NCBI RefSeq assembly: GCF_040151475.1
Contig: NZ_JBDKWG010000143.1
Coordinates: 128,647 to 192,646, forward strand
Origin: CAXBNB01 sp040151475
GTDB taxonomy: Bacteria > Bacteroidota > Bacteroidia > Cytophagales > Cyclobacteriaceae
DNA: 64,000 nucleotides
Reading direction: 5' to 3'
Both the position numbers and the translations under genes were made by a program. This document shows positions 42,895-51,640 of the stretch, in pieces. Numbering within the stretch: position 1 is the stretch's first letter; each line of letters opens with the position of its first letter. The notes below the pieces were generated by a model, which saw only the letters and a list, made by a program, of their open reading frames with translations, did not search any database and was not told the DNA's origin.

Positions 42895-44094
42895 TTAATA
42901 TTTAAGAGTCCATATATCTTCACCATAAGTAGATTTGTATGAACCTATTTGAGCCATGGCATCTGCATAAGAATCAAAATCAACTACAGATACTCTATAC
43001 CTCTTAGATTTTCCAAAGGGGAAAATAACTTTAACACCTTTTCCACTGGCGGATAATTCCTTAGCATAGTCATTAGCCAAATCCTGATCAATAAAGCTAC
43101 CAATAATGATGTATGACCTGCCTGTTTTAGATTGTATCTCTACGATCTCTCCCGCTGGTGCATTACTTCCAGGTTTGGGGCTTGCTTTAGAGGTACTGCT
43201 TTTAGTCGCAGCAGGCTTAGTTGTTGTTTTGGCAGGTGTAGTGGTATTTGATTTTGAATCTTTCTCACCAGCAGTTTCTGCTGTCTTTTCACCCCCGTCT
43301 TTGGATTCAGCCACTGGTTTTACTTCGGGCTTTTTAGTTGATGCTACTTGTTCTACCTTCTTTTCTGACTTTTCAGAACCTACTCCAATATCCTGAGTAA
43401 AGAAATAATAAAAAATAAATCCAACAAGTGTAAACCCAATTGCTCCAAATATAATTACCTTGGCAAAACCACCTTTGGACTCATCATCTGAGTACGGCTT
43501 ATATGTTGGAGGCAATTCCGCATCTTCAGCAGATTCAAATTCCATCTTTTCTTCCTGCTTCAGACTGATGTCATCGCTTGCAAAAATCGACCCCCCATCA
43601 AAATCACTATCATTACCAAACACATCACTCTCAGATGGCTCGCTATCATCCGCAGCAAACAAAGATTCTGTAGAACTTTCTTCTTCATCTTCATCAGCCA
43701 TACCAAGAGCAGCCAGTTCGTCAGGGCTTGATATCTCGTTCAGGCTGTCATCCTGATTATCAACATTATCATCAGAATTCATGTCAATTGAATCCAATAC
43801 AGACATGTCATCATCATTTGTCTCGTCAGACGATTCATCATCATCCGAATCTTCTCCCAGCCTGTCTGAAATAAGTTGAGCACTATCCATGACATCTTCT
43901 ACTTCATCAATGCCTTCGTCAAGTGCAGAAACATTGGAATCAGTGTTATCAGAAGAATCATCGTCTAAATCCAAATCTAACTCTTCCAATTCTTCAAATT
44001 CAAGATCAGGAAGACCGAAATCATCATCATCTTTTGAACCTGAACTTTGTTTTTTATCTTCTTCGAAACCTTCTTTATGGAGATCTTCAGCCAT
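42895..44094 (-). CDS. SPOR-domain membrane protein with long acidic N-terminal region
   Basis: This 399-residue protein has a cytoplasmic N-terminal region (residues 1-208) of extreme acidity, with long runs of Asp, Glu and Ser. One membrane helix follows (about 212-233), then a Lys/Thr/Ala/Pro-rich linker and a C-terminal SPOR domain (about 324-399, starting YIIIGSFIDQDLANDY). SPOR domains bind peptidoglycan strands that lack stem peptides, usually at the division site. It may localise to the septum and link the wall to a cytoplasmic partner through its acidic tail. The promoter is well formed. Confidence 0.85.
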   Translation of the reverse strand: MAEDLHKEGFEEDKKQSSGSKDDDDFGLPDLEFEELEELDLDLDDDSSDNTDSNVSALDEGIDEVEDVMDSAQLISDRLGEDSDDDESSDETNDDDMSVLDSIDMNSDDNVDNQDDSLNEISSPDELAALGMADEDEEESSTESLFAADDSEPSESDVFGNDSDFDGGSIFASDDISLKQEEKMEFESAEDAELPPTYKPYSDDESKGGFAKVIIFGAIGFTLVGFIFYYFFTQDIGVGSEKSEKKVEQVASTKKPEVKPVAESKDGGEKTAETAGEKDSKSNTTTPAKTTTKPAATKSSTSKASPKPGSNAPAGEIVEIQSKTGRSYIIIGSFIDQDLANDYAKELSASGKGVKVIFPFGKSKRYRVSVVDFDSYADAMAQIGSYKSTYGEDIWTLKY

Positions 44095-44125
44095 AATAAT
44101 TGTATGTGTGACGTTTAACTTTTAA

Positions 44126-44159
44126 CAAATCTATTTAAATATAGCCATAAAAGTAACAA
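44126..44159 (-). promoter_or_regulatory. Promoter of the SPOR gene
   Basis: Read on the minus strand, TTG (44159-44157) is followed after 23 bp by TAGATTTG (44133-44126). Both boxes fit the Bacteroidota consensus, and the predicted transcript starts about 25 bp before the ATG. Confidence 0.55.
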
Positions 44160-44296
44160 TATTTTTAATAATACGATTTAATCTTTAACATGAGTAAGTA
44201 TGACGATACTTGGTATTTTTATCCTTATTTGATGGAAGCAAAATAAATCATCAACACAAATCCCTACTTATCTATGAATGATATTGTGAATGTTCA

Positions 44297-44304
44297 TAGT
44301 TTCG
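44297..44304 (+). promoter_or_regulatory. -7 element (TAGTTTCG) before the small lipoprotein gene
   Basis: The octamer fits TAnnTTYG and lies 19 bp before the ATG at 44324. No clear -33 box is seen. Confidence 0.35.
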
Positions 44305-44323
44305 CCATAAATTCATTGAAATC

Positions 44324-44710
44324 ATGAAAATAAAGTTTTTATTGGCGTTTACATACATCTTACTTGTTGGGTGCGAAAAAAAATCATTAGTACTAGCTGA
44401 ATTGGATTTTTCTCTTTGGGAAAATGATAAATTTGGATGCAATGGCTATAGAAAAGATCAAACAAATTTATTGGAACACAACAAAGATGATTTGCTTAAA
44501 TTTTCAGAGAAGGAAATTGTCAGTATGCTGGGAGTTCCCAATGAAACAGAACTAATTGACCGCAGTGAAAAATATTATATATACACACTGCAAGGTGGCT
44601 CAAAATGCAATAAAGACAATCATACTATAACCTATCTCAGGTTGAGGTTTAATTCTCTCGGTTATTCCAAGGAAGTACTAATTTTGACAGAAAAACACAA
44701 TAATTCTTAA
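44324..44710 (+). CDS. Small lipoprotein, possibly BamE/SmpA-like fold
   Basis: This 128-residue protein has a lipoprotein signal with the lipobox cysteine at about residue 17 (ILLVGCEKK). The middle contains a KEIVSMLGVPNET segment followed by a YYIYTLQGG strand, which resembles the helix-then-sheet plan of BamE/SmpA-like domains. I do not recognise a named family. It has its own -7 box and lies divergent from the SPOR gene. Confidence 0.65.
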   Translation: MKIKFLLAFTYILLVGCEKKSLVLAELDFSLWENDKFGCNGYRKDQTNLLEHNKDDLLKFSEKEIVSMLGVPNETELIDRSEKYYIYTLQGGSKCNKDNHTITYLRLRFNSLGYSKEVLILTEKHNNS

Positions 44711-44719
44711 CTTGTTATA

Positions 44720-44727
44720 TACTTTTG
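44720..44727 (+). promoter_or_regulatory. -7 element (TACTTTTG) before the TerB-like gene
   Basis: A consensus TAnnTTTG octamer lies 54 bp before the ATG at 44782. The motif TTAATATTCGTTAAT lies just downstream of it (44730-44744), over the predicted start site. Confidence 0.35.
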
Positions 44728-44781
44728 GATTAATATTCGTTAATCTTAAGTACTCTTAATAACATTTATTAGTTTTTAGTT

Positions 44782-45195
44782 ATGTCTTACATCAAAAGTC
44801 AACTGAGTTTACTGGTTCACCTGTCAAAAGTGGACAAGCACATAGCTGAACCTGAAGCCAAAATGATCCATTACATAGGTGAAAGAAATGGTATTTCTTA
44901 CGAAGAAATAGAAGCTATTATTGACAATCCCGGAGACATGCCTTCAATTTCCAATCTCGATCCGGAAATGAAATTTGATTACCTCTACAATATAGTACAA
45001 CTGATGAAAATAGATGGTAAGGTTTTCCAAAGCGAAATAGACTTTTGTGAAAAAGTAGCTTTAAGATTGGGATATAAGCCCGGAGTAATTGCTGATTTAT
45101 CAGCATACATATACAGTGACCCAAACATCAACACAAACAAGGATTATCTGAGAAGCATTGCGGATGGACATTTAATTCCAAGGAAAAAAAAATAG
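44782..45195 (+). CDS. TerB-like protein
   Basis: This 137-residue all-helical soluble protein shows the TerB-family plan: an acidic helix pair near residues 15-30, and a matching motif near 75-90 with the MKIDGKVFQSEIDFCEKVA segment. Both sets of acidic residues could bind a metal, as in TerB. The role of stand-alone TerB-like proteins is uncertain. No other tellurite-resistance gene is nearby. It follows the small lipoprotein gene with a possible promoter in between. Confidence 0.75.
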   Translation: MSYIKSQLSLLVHLSKVDKHIAEPEAKMIHYIGERNGISYEEIEAIIDNPGDMPSISNLDPEMKFDYLYNIVQLMKIDGKVFQSEIDFCEKVALRLGYKPGVIADLSAYIYSDPNINTNKDYLRSIADGHLIPRKKK

Positions 45196-45231
45196 AAAAA
45201 AGCACCTTCCTGACAAACCGCACCTATTAAC

Positions 45232-46050
45232 TTATTTCTTCTTCTTATTAGATAGTTTATTAGTCGAAGACCCCTTTCTTCTGTCGGTAGGGTTGTACCC
45301 AAATAAGAGTGCCGTGGAAACCAAAATTTGATTGTTAGCGTACTGTAAGTTTTCTTGAAAACTCACTCCCTCCTGTAATGGAAAAGAATCCAATGCCATG
45401 TTAGAGTGACCTTTACTATACCTTACTTCTACAGACACTCTTTGTCCTGATGCCAGATCCAAAAGAGTACCTATTCCAAAATCCAGAGCATATTGTAATC
45501 TATTGGACTTCCTGACAGTAAGGATACCATCTCCCACTCCATCTACTGATTCTGAAAAACTCACCTTGTAAGAACCGCCCCCAACTCCAAAGTTATCATC
45601 ACCTTCTTGGGTATAATAATTGCCCGATCCATTGAGCCAAAAACTCAATCTTGGACCTGCTACGGCAAAAACCGAAACAGCTCCGGCACTAAAAAGGGTT
45701 GCTCTTCCTAACAAAGGAACCGACAAAAAAGAATATGTAGATTTACTTTCCAATTCCAAACCTTCCGGGGTATTCCCTACAGAATTTCGAATTTGCTGGT
45801 AGATCATTTCAGTATGAACAGCAAAATTCCTGTCCGTTGTGTATTGCATTGCAAAACCCGCATGCCAATTGATATCAGGGTTTATATCATACTGTTTTTT
45901 GTAGGTTTTGTCCTGATAAGCATGATTATTCATTTGCACACCAGCTTTGGGCCCAAACCAAAATTGTGCTTGTGATTCTACTGATACAAAAAAAACTATC
46001 GAAAGGACGATTAAAACTCTCATTAGCATTATAAAATGATTAATCCGCAT
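45232..46050 (-). CDS. PorT-like outer-membrane beta-barrel protein
   Basis: This 272-residue protein has a signal peptide ending at SQAQ and a barrel of about eight strands, starting with the FWFGPKAGVQMN segment typical of PorT-type/outer-membrane-protein beta-barrel domains. The C-terminus is Lys-rich (KLSNKKKK), which is unusual for a barrel end. The first ATG at 46050 is used here, though ATGs at 46029 and 46023 also give signal peptides. Function is not known. It converges with the TerB-like gene. Confidence 0.8.
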   Translation of the reverse strand: MRINHFIMLMRVLIVLSIVFFVSVESQAQFWFGPKAGVQMNNHAYQDKTYKKQYDINPDINWHAGFAMQYTTDRNFAVHTEMIYQQIRNSVGNTPEGLELESKSTYSFLSVPLLGRATLFSAGAVSVFAVAGPRLSFWLNGSGNYYTQEGDDNFGVGGGSYKVSFSESVDGVGDGILTVRKSNRLQYALDFGIGTLLDLASGQRVSVEVRYSKGHSNMALDSFPLQEGVSFQENLQYANNQILVSTALLFGYNPTDRRKGSSTNKLSNKKKK

Positions 46051-46432
46051 TGCTGATATAAAAAAAAATAAAAATACGAAATATTTCTATAAAATATTCG
46101 AAAAGTTAAACAATTGAATTTCTAACACCAGAAATACTTACTTTCTAAACACCAAAACCTACACATGGTTAGGCAATTTCACTCCCACCAATTACAACCC
46201 TTTTATTACAGTTTATCCTATTCTAACTTTCAGTAAACAACTGATCCATCTGCCTGTGCTTAGGATCAAGCGTTAAAAGTAGAATAAACACTCCAAATTT
46301 CTCAATTTATAAACTTATTGATATCAATTATGAATTTTTTCATGATATTGATATAGATTTGATACCTATTAGTAATAATAAGGAATTATACAAACTATCG
46401 GTAAAGCGATTTTATAATCCTATAATTTCCCA
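46051..46432. other. Intergenic region between the PorT-like gene and the T9SS adhesion module
   Basis: No ORF or RNA gene is recognised in these 382 bp. The right part holds the direct and inverted ATTGATAT repeats and the -7 box listed separately at 46317-46361. The left part is AT-rich with short A-runs and shows nothing else I can name. Confidence 0.5.
46317..46361 (+). promoter_or_regulatory. Promoter region with ATTGATAT repeats before the PorP/SprF gene
   Basis: A -7 box (TAGATTTG) at 46354-46361 matches TAnnTTTG. ATTGATAT occurs at 46317-46324 and again at 46347-46354, exactly 30 bp apart, and the first copy belongs to the 12-bp palindrome ATTGATATCAAT (46317-46328). The repeats cover the place of the -33 box and spacer, so they could bind a regulator of the whole three-gene module. 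Confidence 0.45.
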
Positions 46433-48013
46433 ATGAAAAAAATATTCGCAAGCTGCCTCTTCTTCTTCCTGTTCAATCAATTGTTAGCGCAAGAGCAAAG
46501 AGTGTTCAGCCAATTCTTCATGAACCCATATATTTATAACCCTGCATATGTGGGAGTAGAAGGGCACACCGCTCTTTTTGTTATGTATCGGTCTCAATAC
46601 ACAGGTTTGAAAGGTGGCCCTTCTTTTTCCCATGTGACTTTTCACACTCCGCTAAAAGGAGGTATTGGAATTGGAGGAATGGCTTTCAACGAGCAAGAAG
46701 GTGGCATATTAAATACTTCCGGGTTTAAAGTATCAGCCGGCTACCTGGCTGCATTTGACAGAAAGCATTACCTAAGGTTTGGTATGTCTTTAGGAGCAGG
46801 AACCACATCACTGGATGCTTCAGACCCTGCAATTGCTGCTGATATATTTGGAGATCCTGCATTTGCCAATTTATCCAACAAATATCTTATTGCAGACTTT
46901 GGAGTTACCTATCACTTTGATCACTTCAACTTTGGGGTATCCATACCCAATCTGGTTAGTAGAGAAGTAATTTCATCAGAAACATTTTCCCCTGTTAAAA
47001 TATCTCCACTAGACAACATATTAATCAAAATGAATTATCGTGGACATATAGGCCATGATTTTGCTCTCGAACCACACCTGTTATATAGGTATTCGCATAT
47101 TACTACCAGTCAATACGAAGCTGCTTTAATTGCTCATATCAAACACATAGTATGGGTAGGTGCATCTTACCGTGAAGGTGCAGGAATCAATGCCCTCGTA
47201 GGTTTTAAAGTAAAAGAAAAGCTAGGCATAGGATATGCTTTTGAGTTAGGAAACAGTAATATCTCATCCATCACTGGTAATACACACGAGTTACATATTG
47301 GGTATCATTTGAGTGAACATAAAAAACACCATGGCCACCACCATTCGTTTATCAAGTCTCATAAACTAACTGCAGAAGAAAGAGCTAAACTTGCAGAGCA
47401 AAAAAGACTCAAGCAAGAACAGAAGGAAAAAAGAGAAGAAGAAAGACTGGCCAAACTCAATCAAAAAACTGAAGTTGAAAAAGAAACTGAAGCGGACAAA
47501 CCCGACGTTTCTAATAAAGAGAATGAACAAAAACCTGAAGCTACAGGTCAAGAGGTAAACAAAGGAATCTCTCAAAACAATACAGCAACGGAAAATATAA
47601 AAACAAATCAGCCTGATTCTAATAAGAATAATACTGATAATACAAGCGTTAGCCCTTCAAAAGGGAACAACAACATTAGTATGCCGACGAATAAACCAAC
47701 AACTGAAACCAATGTGGCTGTCACTTCACCTGAAGGTGCACCAAGAATGAAAAGAGGAACTCATTATTTAGAATTACCTCCGGGAAATCATGTGGTAGCA
47801 GGTGCATTTAGTGAATTTCAGCACGCTGAAGATTTTAGTGATACCATGTTTGAACGAGGTTTTCATGATACGATACTTGGATATCAATCTGAGAAAGGGT
47901 ATTACTATGTAATAATATTCAGATCAGATGATCATAGCAAAGCTGCTGCACAGCGCAACAGGATAAGAAAATCTCCCGGAATGGAAAAAGTATGGATATT
48001 AACAGTAGAATAA
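46433..48013 (+). CDS. PorP/SprF-family T9SS outer-membrane protein with C-terminal SPOR domain
   Basis: This 526-residue protein starts with a signal peptide and a PorP/SprF barrel (about residues 20-290), beginning with the FSQFFMNPYIYNPAYVG segment that marks the family. A His-rich segment is followed by a Lys/Glu-rich helix (about 310-365) and a Thr/Asn/Pro-rich linker (about 365-440). Residues 443-526 form a SPOR-like domain that resembles that of the protein at 42895-44094 (both have an initial GxF strand, a helix and a final IWTL or VWIL strand). Usual SprF proteins end after the barrel at about 300-340 residues. SprF-like proteins help export and hold T9SS type B cargo. Such a cargo gene follows after 4 bp. 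Confidence 0.87.
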   Translation: MKKIFASCLFFFLFNQLLAQEQRVFSQFFMNPYIYNPAYVGVEGHTALFVMYRSQYTGLKGGPSFSHVTFHTPLKGGIGIGGMAFNEQEGGILNTSGFKVSAGYLAAFDRKHYLRFGMSLGAGTTSLDASDPAIAADIFGDPAFANLSNKYLIADFGVTYHFDHFNFGVSIPNLVSREVISSETFSPVKISPLDNILIKMNYRGHIGHDFALEPHLLYRYSHITTSQYEAALIAHIKHIVWVGASYREGAGINALVGFKVKEKLGIGYAFELGNSNISSITGNTHELHIGYHLSEHKKHHGHHHSFIKSHKLTAEERAKLAEQKRLKQEQKEKREEERLAKLNQKTEVEKETEADKPDVSNKENEQKPEATGQEVNKGISQNNTATENIKTNQPDSNKNNTDNTSVSPSKGNNNISMPTNKPTTETNVAVTSPEGAPRMKRGTHYLELPPGNHVVAGAFSEFQHAEDFSDTMFERGFHDTILGYQSEKGYYYVIIFRSDDHSKAAAQRNRIRKSPGMEKVWILTVE

Positions 48014-48017
48014 TTTG

Positions 48018-51000
48018 ATGGACAGATCAATAAATAGGGTTATGAATATTTATAAGAACACAATCGCAAGCTTCATCTTAATAGCTATACTACTTTCGGG
48101 ATCAAAATCTTTTGGTCAGGCTCCACCTTATATTAGTAGTATTGACAAAACCTCAGGTACAATTGGTGAGACCGTTATAATTACGGGAACTAATTTTTCA
48201 ACTAACTCAGCAGATTTGTCGGTTAAATTCGGAGCTGTAGAAGCAACTATTGTGTCATCCACTGCCAATATCATTGAAGTAACGGTACCCTCCGGAGCTA
48301 CTTTAAATACTGTAAGTGTCACCAAACTCAGCAGCAAATTAACCGGCTATTCAAATGAATTATTCAGCATTGGTTTTAAAGGCCAGTCTAATGTATTAGC
48401 TTCATTTGACAATCTGACGACTTTCCCTACCGGTACTGCTACTTACGACTTATGTCTTTGCGATTTCGATGGAGATGGATTGTCAGACATAGCTGTCACG
48501 AACAGTGAGTCAAATGAAGTATTTGTTTACAAAAACAACAGCACTCCTACTACCTCCAGCTTTACTAAAGTGTCAGATACTGATCTCAATATTGGTTTTC
48601 GCTCTATCAATACAACTTGTGGGGATTTAGATGGAGATGGTAAGTCAGATTTAATAGTAACTCAGGGTGGATCAAATAGTAATGGAGTATTTGTATTTAA
48701 AAATACGAGTAGTGGTACTGGTATCTTTGCTTTTACCCGCATAGGTGCAAACCTGGCTGTACCAGACCTGACTTTAAAAAACAAAAGTGATGGCAATATA
48801 AGAACTGCCAGACGTGTGGAAATAAATGATCTGGACTTGGACGGTAAACCTGAAATTATATTAACAACAGAATCCGATCATGTGCTTGATATTTTCAAAA
48901 ACACAAGTACCAGTGGTACTATTAGCTTTAACACCACTCCTACTCAAATAACCCTTCCCGAAAGTATCATCACATCGGGTTTAGATGTAAAAGATTTGAA
49001 TAATGATGGGTTGCCTGAAATAGCAGTTATCCATGACAAAGCATCTGATATTTACATTGTACCCAACCATAGTGAACCCGGAACATTAACTTTTGATGAA
49101 GCCATAAGAATTTCAGTAAATGGAACATTTCAAAATCTGAAAATTGGAGACATCAATAAGGATGGATTCAATGATATAGTTGCCACAGATAGGATTTCTA
49201 ACAAAGTTGTTGTATTGGAAAACACTACAACAGCCGTCGGTGCTACTGTAGCATTATCACTCAAAACTACCATTACCTCCGGAATCAGCCAACCTTGGGG
49301 GCTTGACTTAGGTGATTTAGATGGGGACGGAAATATAGATATTGCTACCGCATCCACGTCTGGCTCAAACATCGTTCAAATCATTGCAGGTAATAGTTCA
49401 TCAGATTTTACTTTCTTCGGTGTGGTAAATAGAAATGCCACATCAAATTCCAGAAATATTAAAATAGGAGATTTGAATGGAGATGGCAAACCCGACCTGG
49501 CATTTACACATAAAGTCAATTCAGGACTTTCCGGTCAGCTTGGTATTTTCATGAACCGCAATTGTGTGATTGCTGAAATCACCCCTTCGGGTGACACAGA
49601 AATATGTACCGGACAAAATCTGAATCTTGAAGCTACTAAAAGTGGTGGAGCTACCTACACATGGGATCAGGACTCGAACAAAGATGGAGTGTTTGACAAT
49701 CTTGCTGTAAAAACAGGGGCTGACAATTTCCTTGATGTTACCGGAACAGGTTCAGGAAAATACAGGGTAACTATATCCGATGGATTGAGTTGCTCAGAGG
49801 TTTCCAATATTGTTGACATAACCATCTCAGCCAGTGGAATAGCTGCTCCTGTAGCATCCAGCAACCCTGCATCAGGAACAGCTGTTTGTGAAGGTACTAC
49901 GGTGAATTTATTCGCTAGTGGCTCCTTAAATAGCTATGAATGGACAGGGCCTAATGGTTACACTTCCGCTGATCAAAACCCTGTACTTACCAATGTAACC
50001 CCTGAAATGACAGGGAAATACATAGTAACAGGCAGAGACCTTAGTGGCTGTATCAGTCAGGCAGCAGAAGTAACTGTAGTAGTAGAAACGCTACCTGTAA
50101 TTGCAGTGAATAATTCAGGCCTGGATATTTTTTGCCTTGGCTCTACAGCAGAAATTTCCGTAACCAATTTTGGTAGTAATTATTCTTATAAATGGAAACA
50201 AGACGGAGTTGATATTCCTAGTCAAATAGGCACTACACTGAATGTGACAGAATCAGGAAACTACTCTGCAGTAATCACCAGTGATGCCAACGGTTGCTCG
50301 CACGAAAGTTCAGCACGTACATTAACTGCTATTCCTGTTCCCACAAACTCTATTACTTCAGATGATTTAATTTGTGAAGACTTACCCCTTGTTTTCAATG
50401 CTCCTACCGGAGATCAAAACGGGCAGTCAATTACTCATTCCTGGGATTTTGGTGACAGTAGCCCTACTGAAGAAGGAGCATCAGTAAGCCACACTTATGC
50501 AGATGCAGGAGTTTATACCGTGACGTTAACCACCTCCTATACAAATGTTGCAACTTGTAATCCAACAGTTAAAACAAAACAGGTAACCATTCAGGAAGTA
50601 CCCAATTCTGTAACCATGGATGACATAGTGATCACCACCAGCACCGGATCTACTGAAAAATGTCCGAGTGAGGCATTGGATTTAAGTGTTTCTGATCTCT
50701 ATACCAATTACTCCTGGTTCACAGAACCCGGCACAATACTCTCTACAAGTAATTCTTTAGATCAAATAACTGATCCTCAAAAAGGTGATAGCCCGGTAAC
50801 ATATACGATGACTGCAACAGATGCTGCCGGGTGTGACTTTTCAGCAGAAGTAACAATTTCTTTAAAAGATGCAGCAGGAATTTCCATATTGTATGAAAAT
50901 GCAAACGCTCCTGATGAAATAAATCTGGAAGATGGGCAACTATCAGTTGATTTGGTTGTTGATAATGCAACTGGTATTACATGGACACCAGAAGAAATAT

Positions 51001-51413
51001 TTGATGATCCTACCGCTGAAATGGTAACTGCTATTCCAAATGACATCAATATATTGGTGAAGGTTTTTGGTACTGATCCTAATGGCTGTGTAGAGTCTGA
51101 TTCTATTCGAATTATCAATCCTATTATTAGGGCAAAAAGTGTATTTTCACCCAATGGAGACGGTATTGGAGCTGAATGCTGGGAAATTACTAATGCGCGA
51201 TCCAAACTGGATGGTTGCACCATTTACATATTTGATAGTAAAGGGCAAATAATCAAACAAGAAGCGATTACTACGCAAGCTGATGACTGCATTTGGGATG
51301 GTACCCATAAAGGTCTTTTACTGCCAGAAGGGATATATTACTATGCCTTGAAATGCGTTGACAATGCCAATGTACCTACCAACTTATCAGGCTCCATCCT
51401 GCTCGGACGATAA
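48018..51413 (+). CDS. T9SS-secreted multidomain surface protein with type B C-terminal domain
   Basis: This protein of about 1,131 residues has a signal peptide, an IPT/TIG domain (about residues 35-115), FG-GAP/VCBS repeats forming a propeller (about 130-510, with Ca-binding DxDGDG loops), Ig-like and PKD domains (about 520-960) and a type B T9SS sorting domain at the C-terminus (about 1040-1131). That domain has the SPNGDG start and the WDG..., GIYYYALKC and GSILLGR segments. The frame also opens at a TTG at 48015; the ATG at 48018 or the ATG at 48042, which gives the best signal peptide, is preferred. It is coupled to the SprF-like gene and should be exported with its help. Confidence 0.9.
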   Translation: MDRSINRVMNIYKNTIASFILIAILLSGSKSFGQAPPYISSIDKTSGTIGETVIITGTNFSTNSADLSVKFGAVEATIVSSTANIIEVTVPSGATLNTVSVTKLSSKLTGYSNELFSIGFKGQSNVLASFDNLTTFPTGTATYDLCLCDFDGDGLSDIAVTNSESNEVFVYKNNSTPTTSSFTKVSDTDLNIGFRSINTTCGDLDGDGKSDLIVTQGGSNSNGVFVFKNTSSGTGIFAFTRIGANLAVPDLTLKNKSDGNIRTARRVEINDLDLDGKPEIILTTESDHVLDIFKNTSTSGTISFNTTPTQITLPESIITSGLDVKDLNNDGLPEIAVIHDKASDIYIVPNHSEPGTLTFDEAIRISVNGTFQNLKIGDINKDGFNDIVATDRISNKVVVLENTTTAVGATVALSLKTTITSGISQPWGLDLGDLDGDGNIDIATASTSGSNIVQIIAGNSSSDFTFFGVVNRNATSNSRNIKIGDLNGDGKPDLAFTHKVNSGLSGQLGIFMNRNCVIAEITPSGDTEICTGQNLNLEATKSGGATYTWDQDSNKDGVFDNLAVKTGADNFLDVTGTGSGKYRVTISDGLSCSEVSNIVDITISASGIAAPVASSNPASGTAVCEGTTVNLFASGSLNSYEWTGPNGYTSADQNPVLTNVTPEMTGKYIVTGRDLSGCISQAAEVTVVVETLPVIAVNNSGLDIFCLGSTAEISVTNFGSNYSYKWKQDGVDIPSQIGTTLNVTESGNYSAVITSDANGCSHESSARTLTAIPVPTNSITSDDLICEDLPLVFNAPTGDQNGQSITHSWDFGDSSPTEEGASVSHTYADAGVYTVTLTTSYTNVATCNPTVKTKQVTIQEVPNSVTMDDIVITTSTGSTEKCPSEALDLSVSDLYTNYSWFTEPGTILSTSNSLDQITDPQKGDSPVTYTMTATDAAGCDFSAEVTISLKDAAGISILYENANAPDEINLEDGQLSVDLVVDNATGITWTPEEIFDDPTAEMVTAIPNDINILVKVFGTDPNGCVESDSIRIINPIIRAKSVFSPNGDGIGAECWEITNARSKLDGCTIYIFDSKGQIIKQEAITTQADDCIWDGTHKGLLLPEGIYYYALKCVDNANVPTNLSGSILLGR

Positions 51414-51640
51414 TCCCTAATTTTGATACATTCATAGTAAACTTATTACCATTCATCGAATTATCCCCTTAAATTAGTTCAATTTTTTATCGAATTAATG
51501 CATTTTTTAAATTTTAGATTATCTTTAGCAGTTAAAGTGCCACAATTATGCTTTAATTAGTAAGTGGTATTTGTATTTTTCAGTGATTACTGGCTAAAAA
51601 TATATTTATATTTAATGGAAATTTATACCAACCGATTGAT

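Noticed and set aside
43889..44125. A Ser-rich plus-strand frame opposite the SPOR gene
   Set aside because: It is the antisense of Asp/Glu/Ser codon runs of the acidic region and has no start signals.
44782..45195. Tellurite-resistance locus
   Set aside because: Only one TerB-like gene is present. No terC, terD or other ter gene is in the window, so a resistance function cannot be claimed.
51615..51617. An ATG just before the giant adhesin start
   Set aside because: It is out of frame with the adhesin. The ATG at 51641 gives a standard signal peptide.
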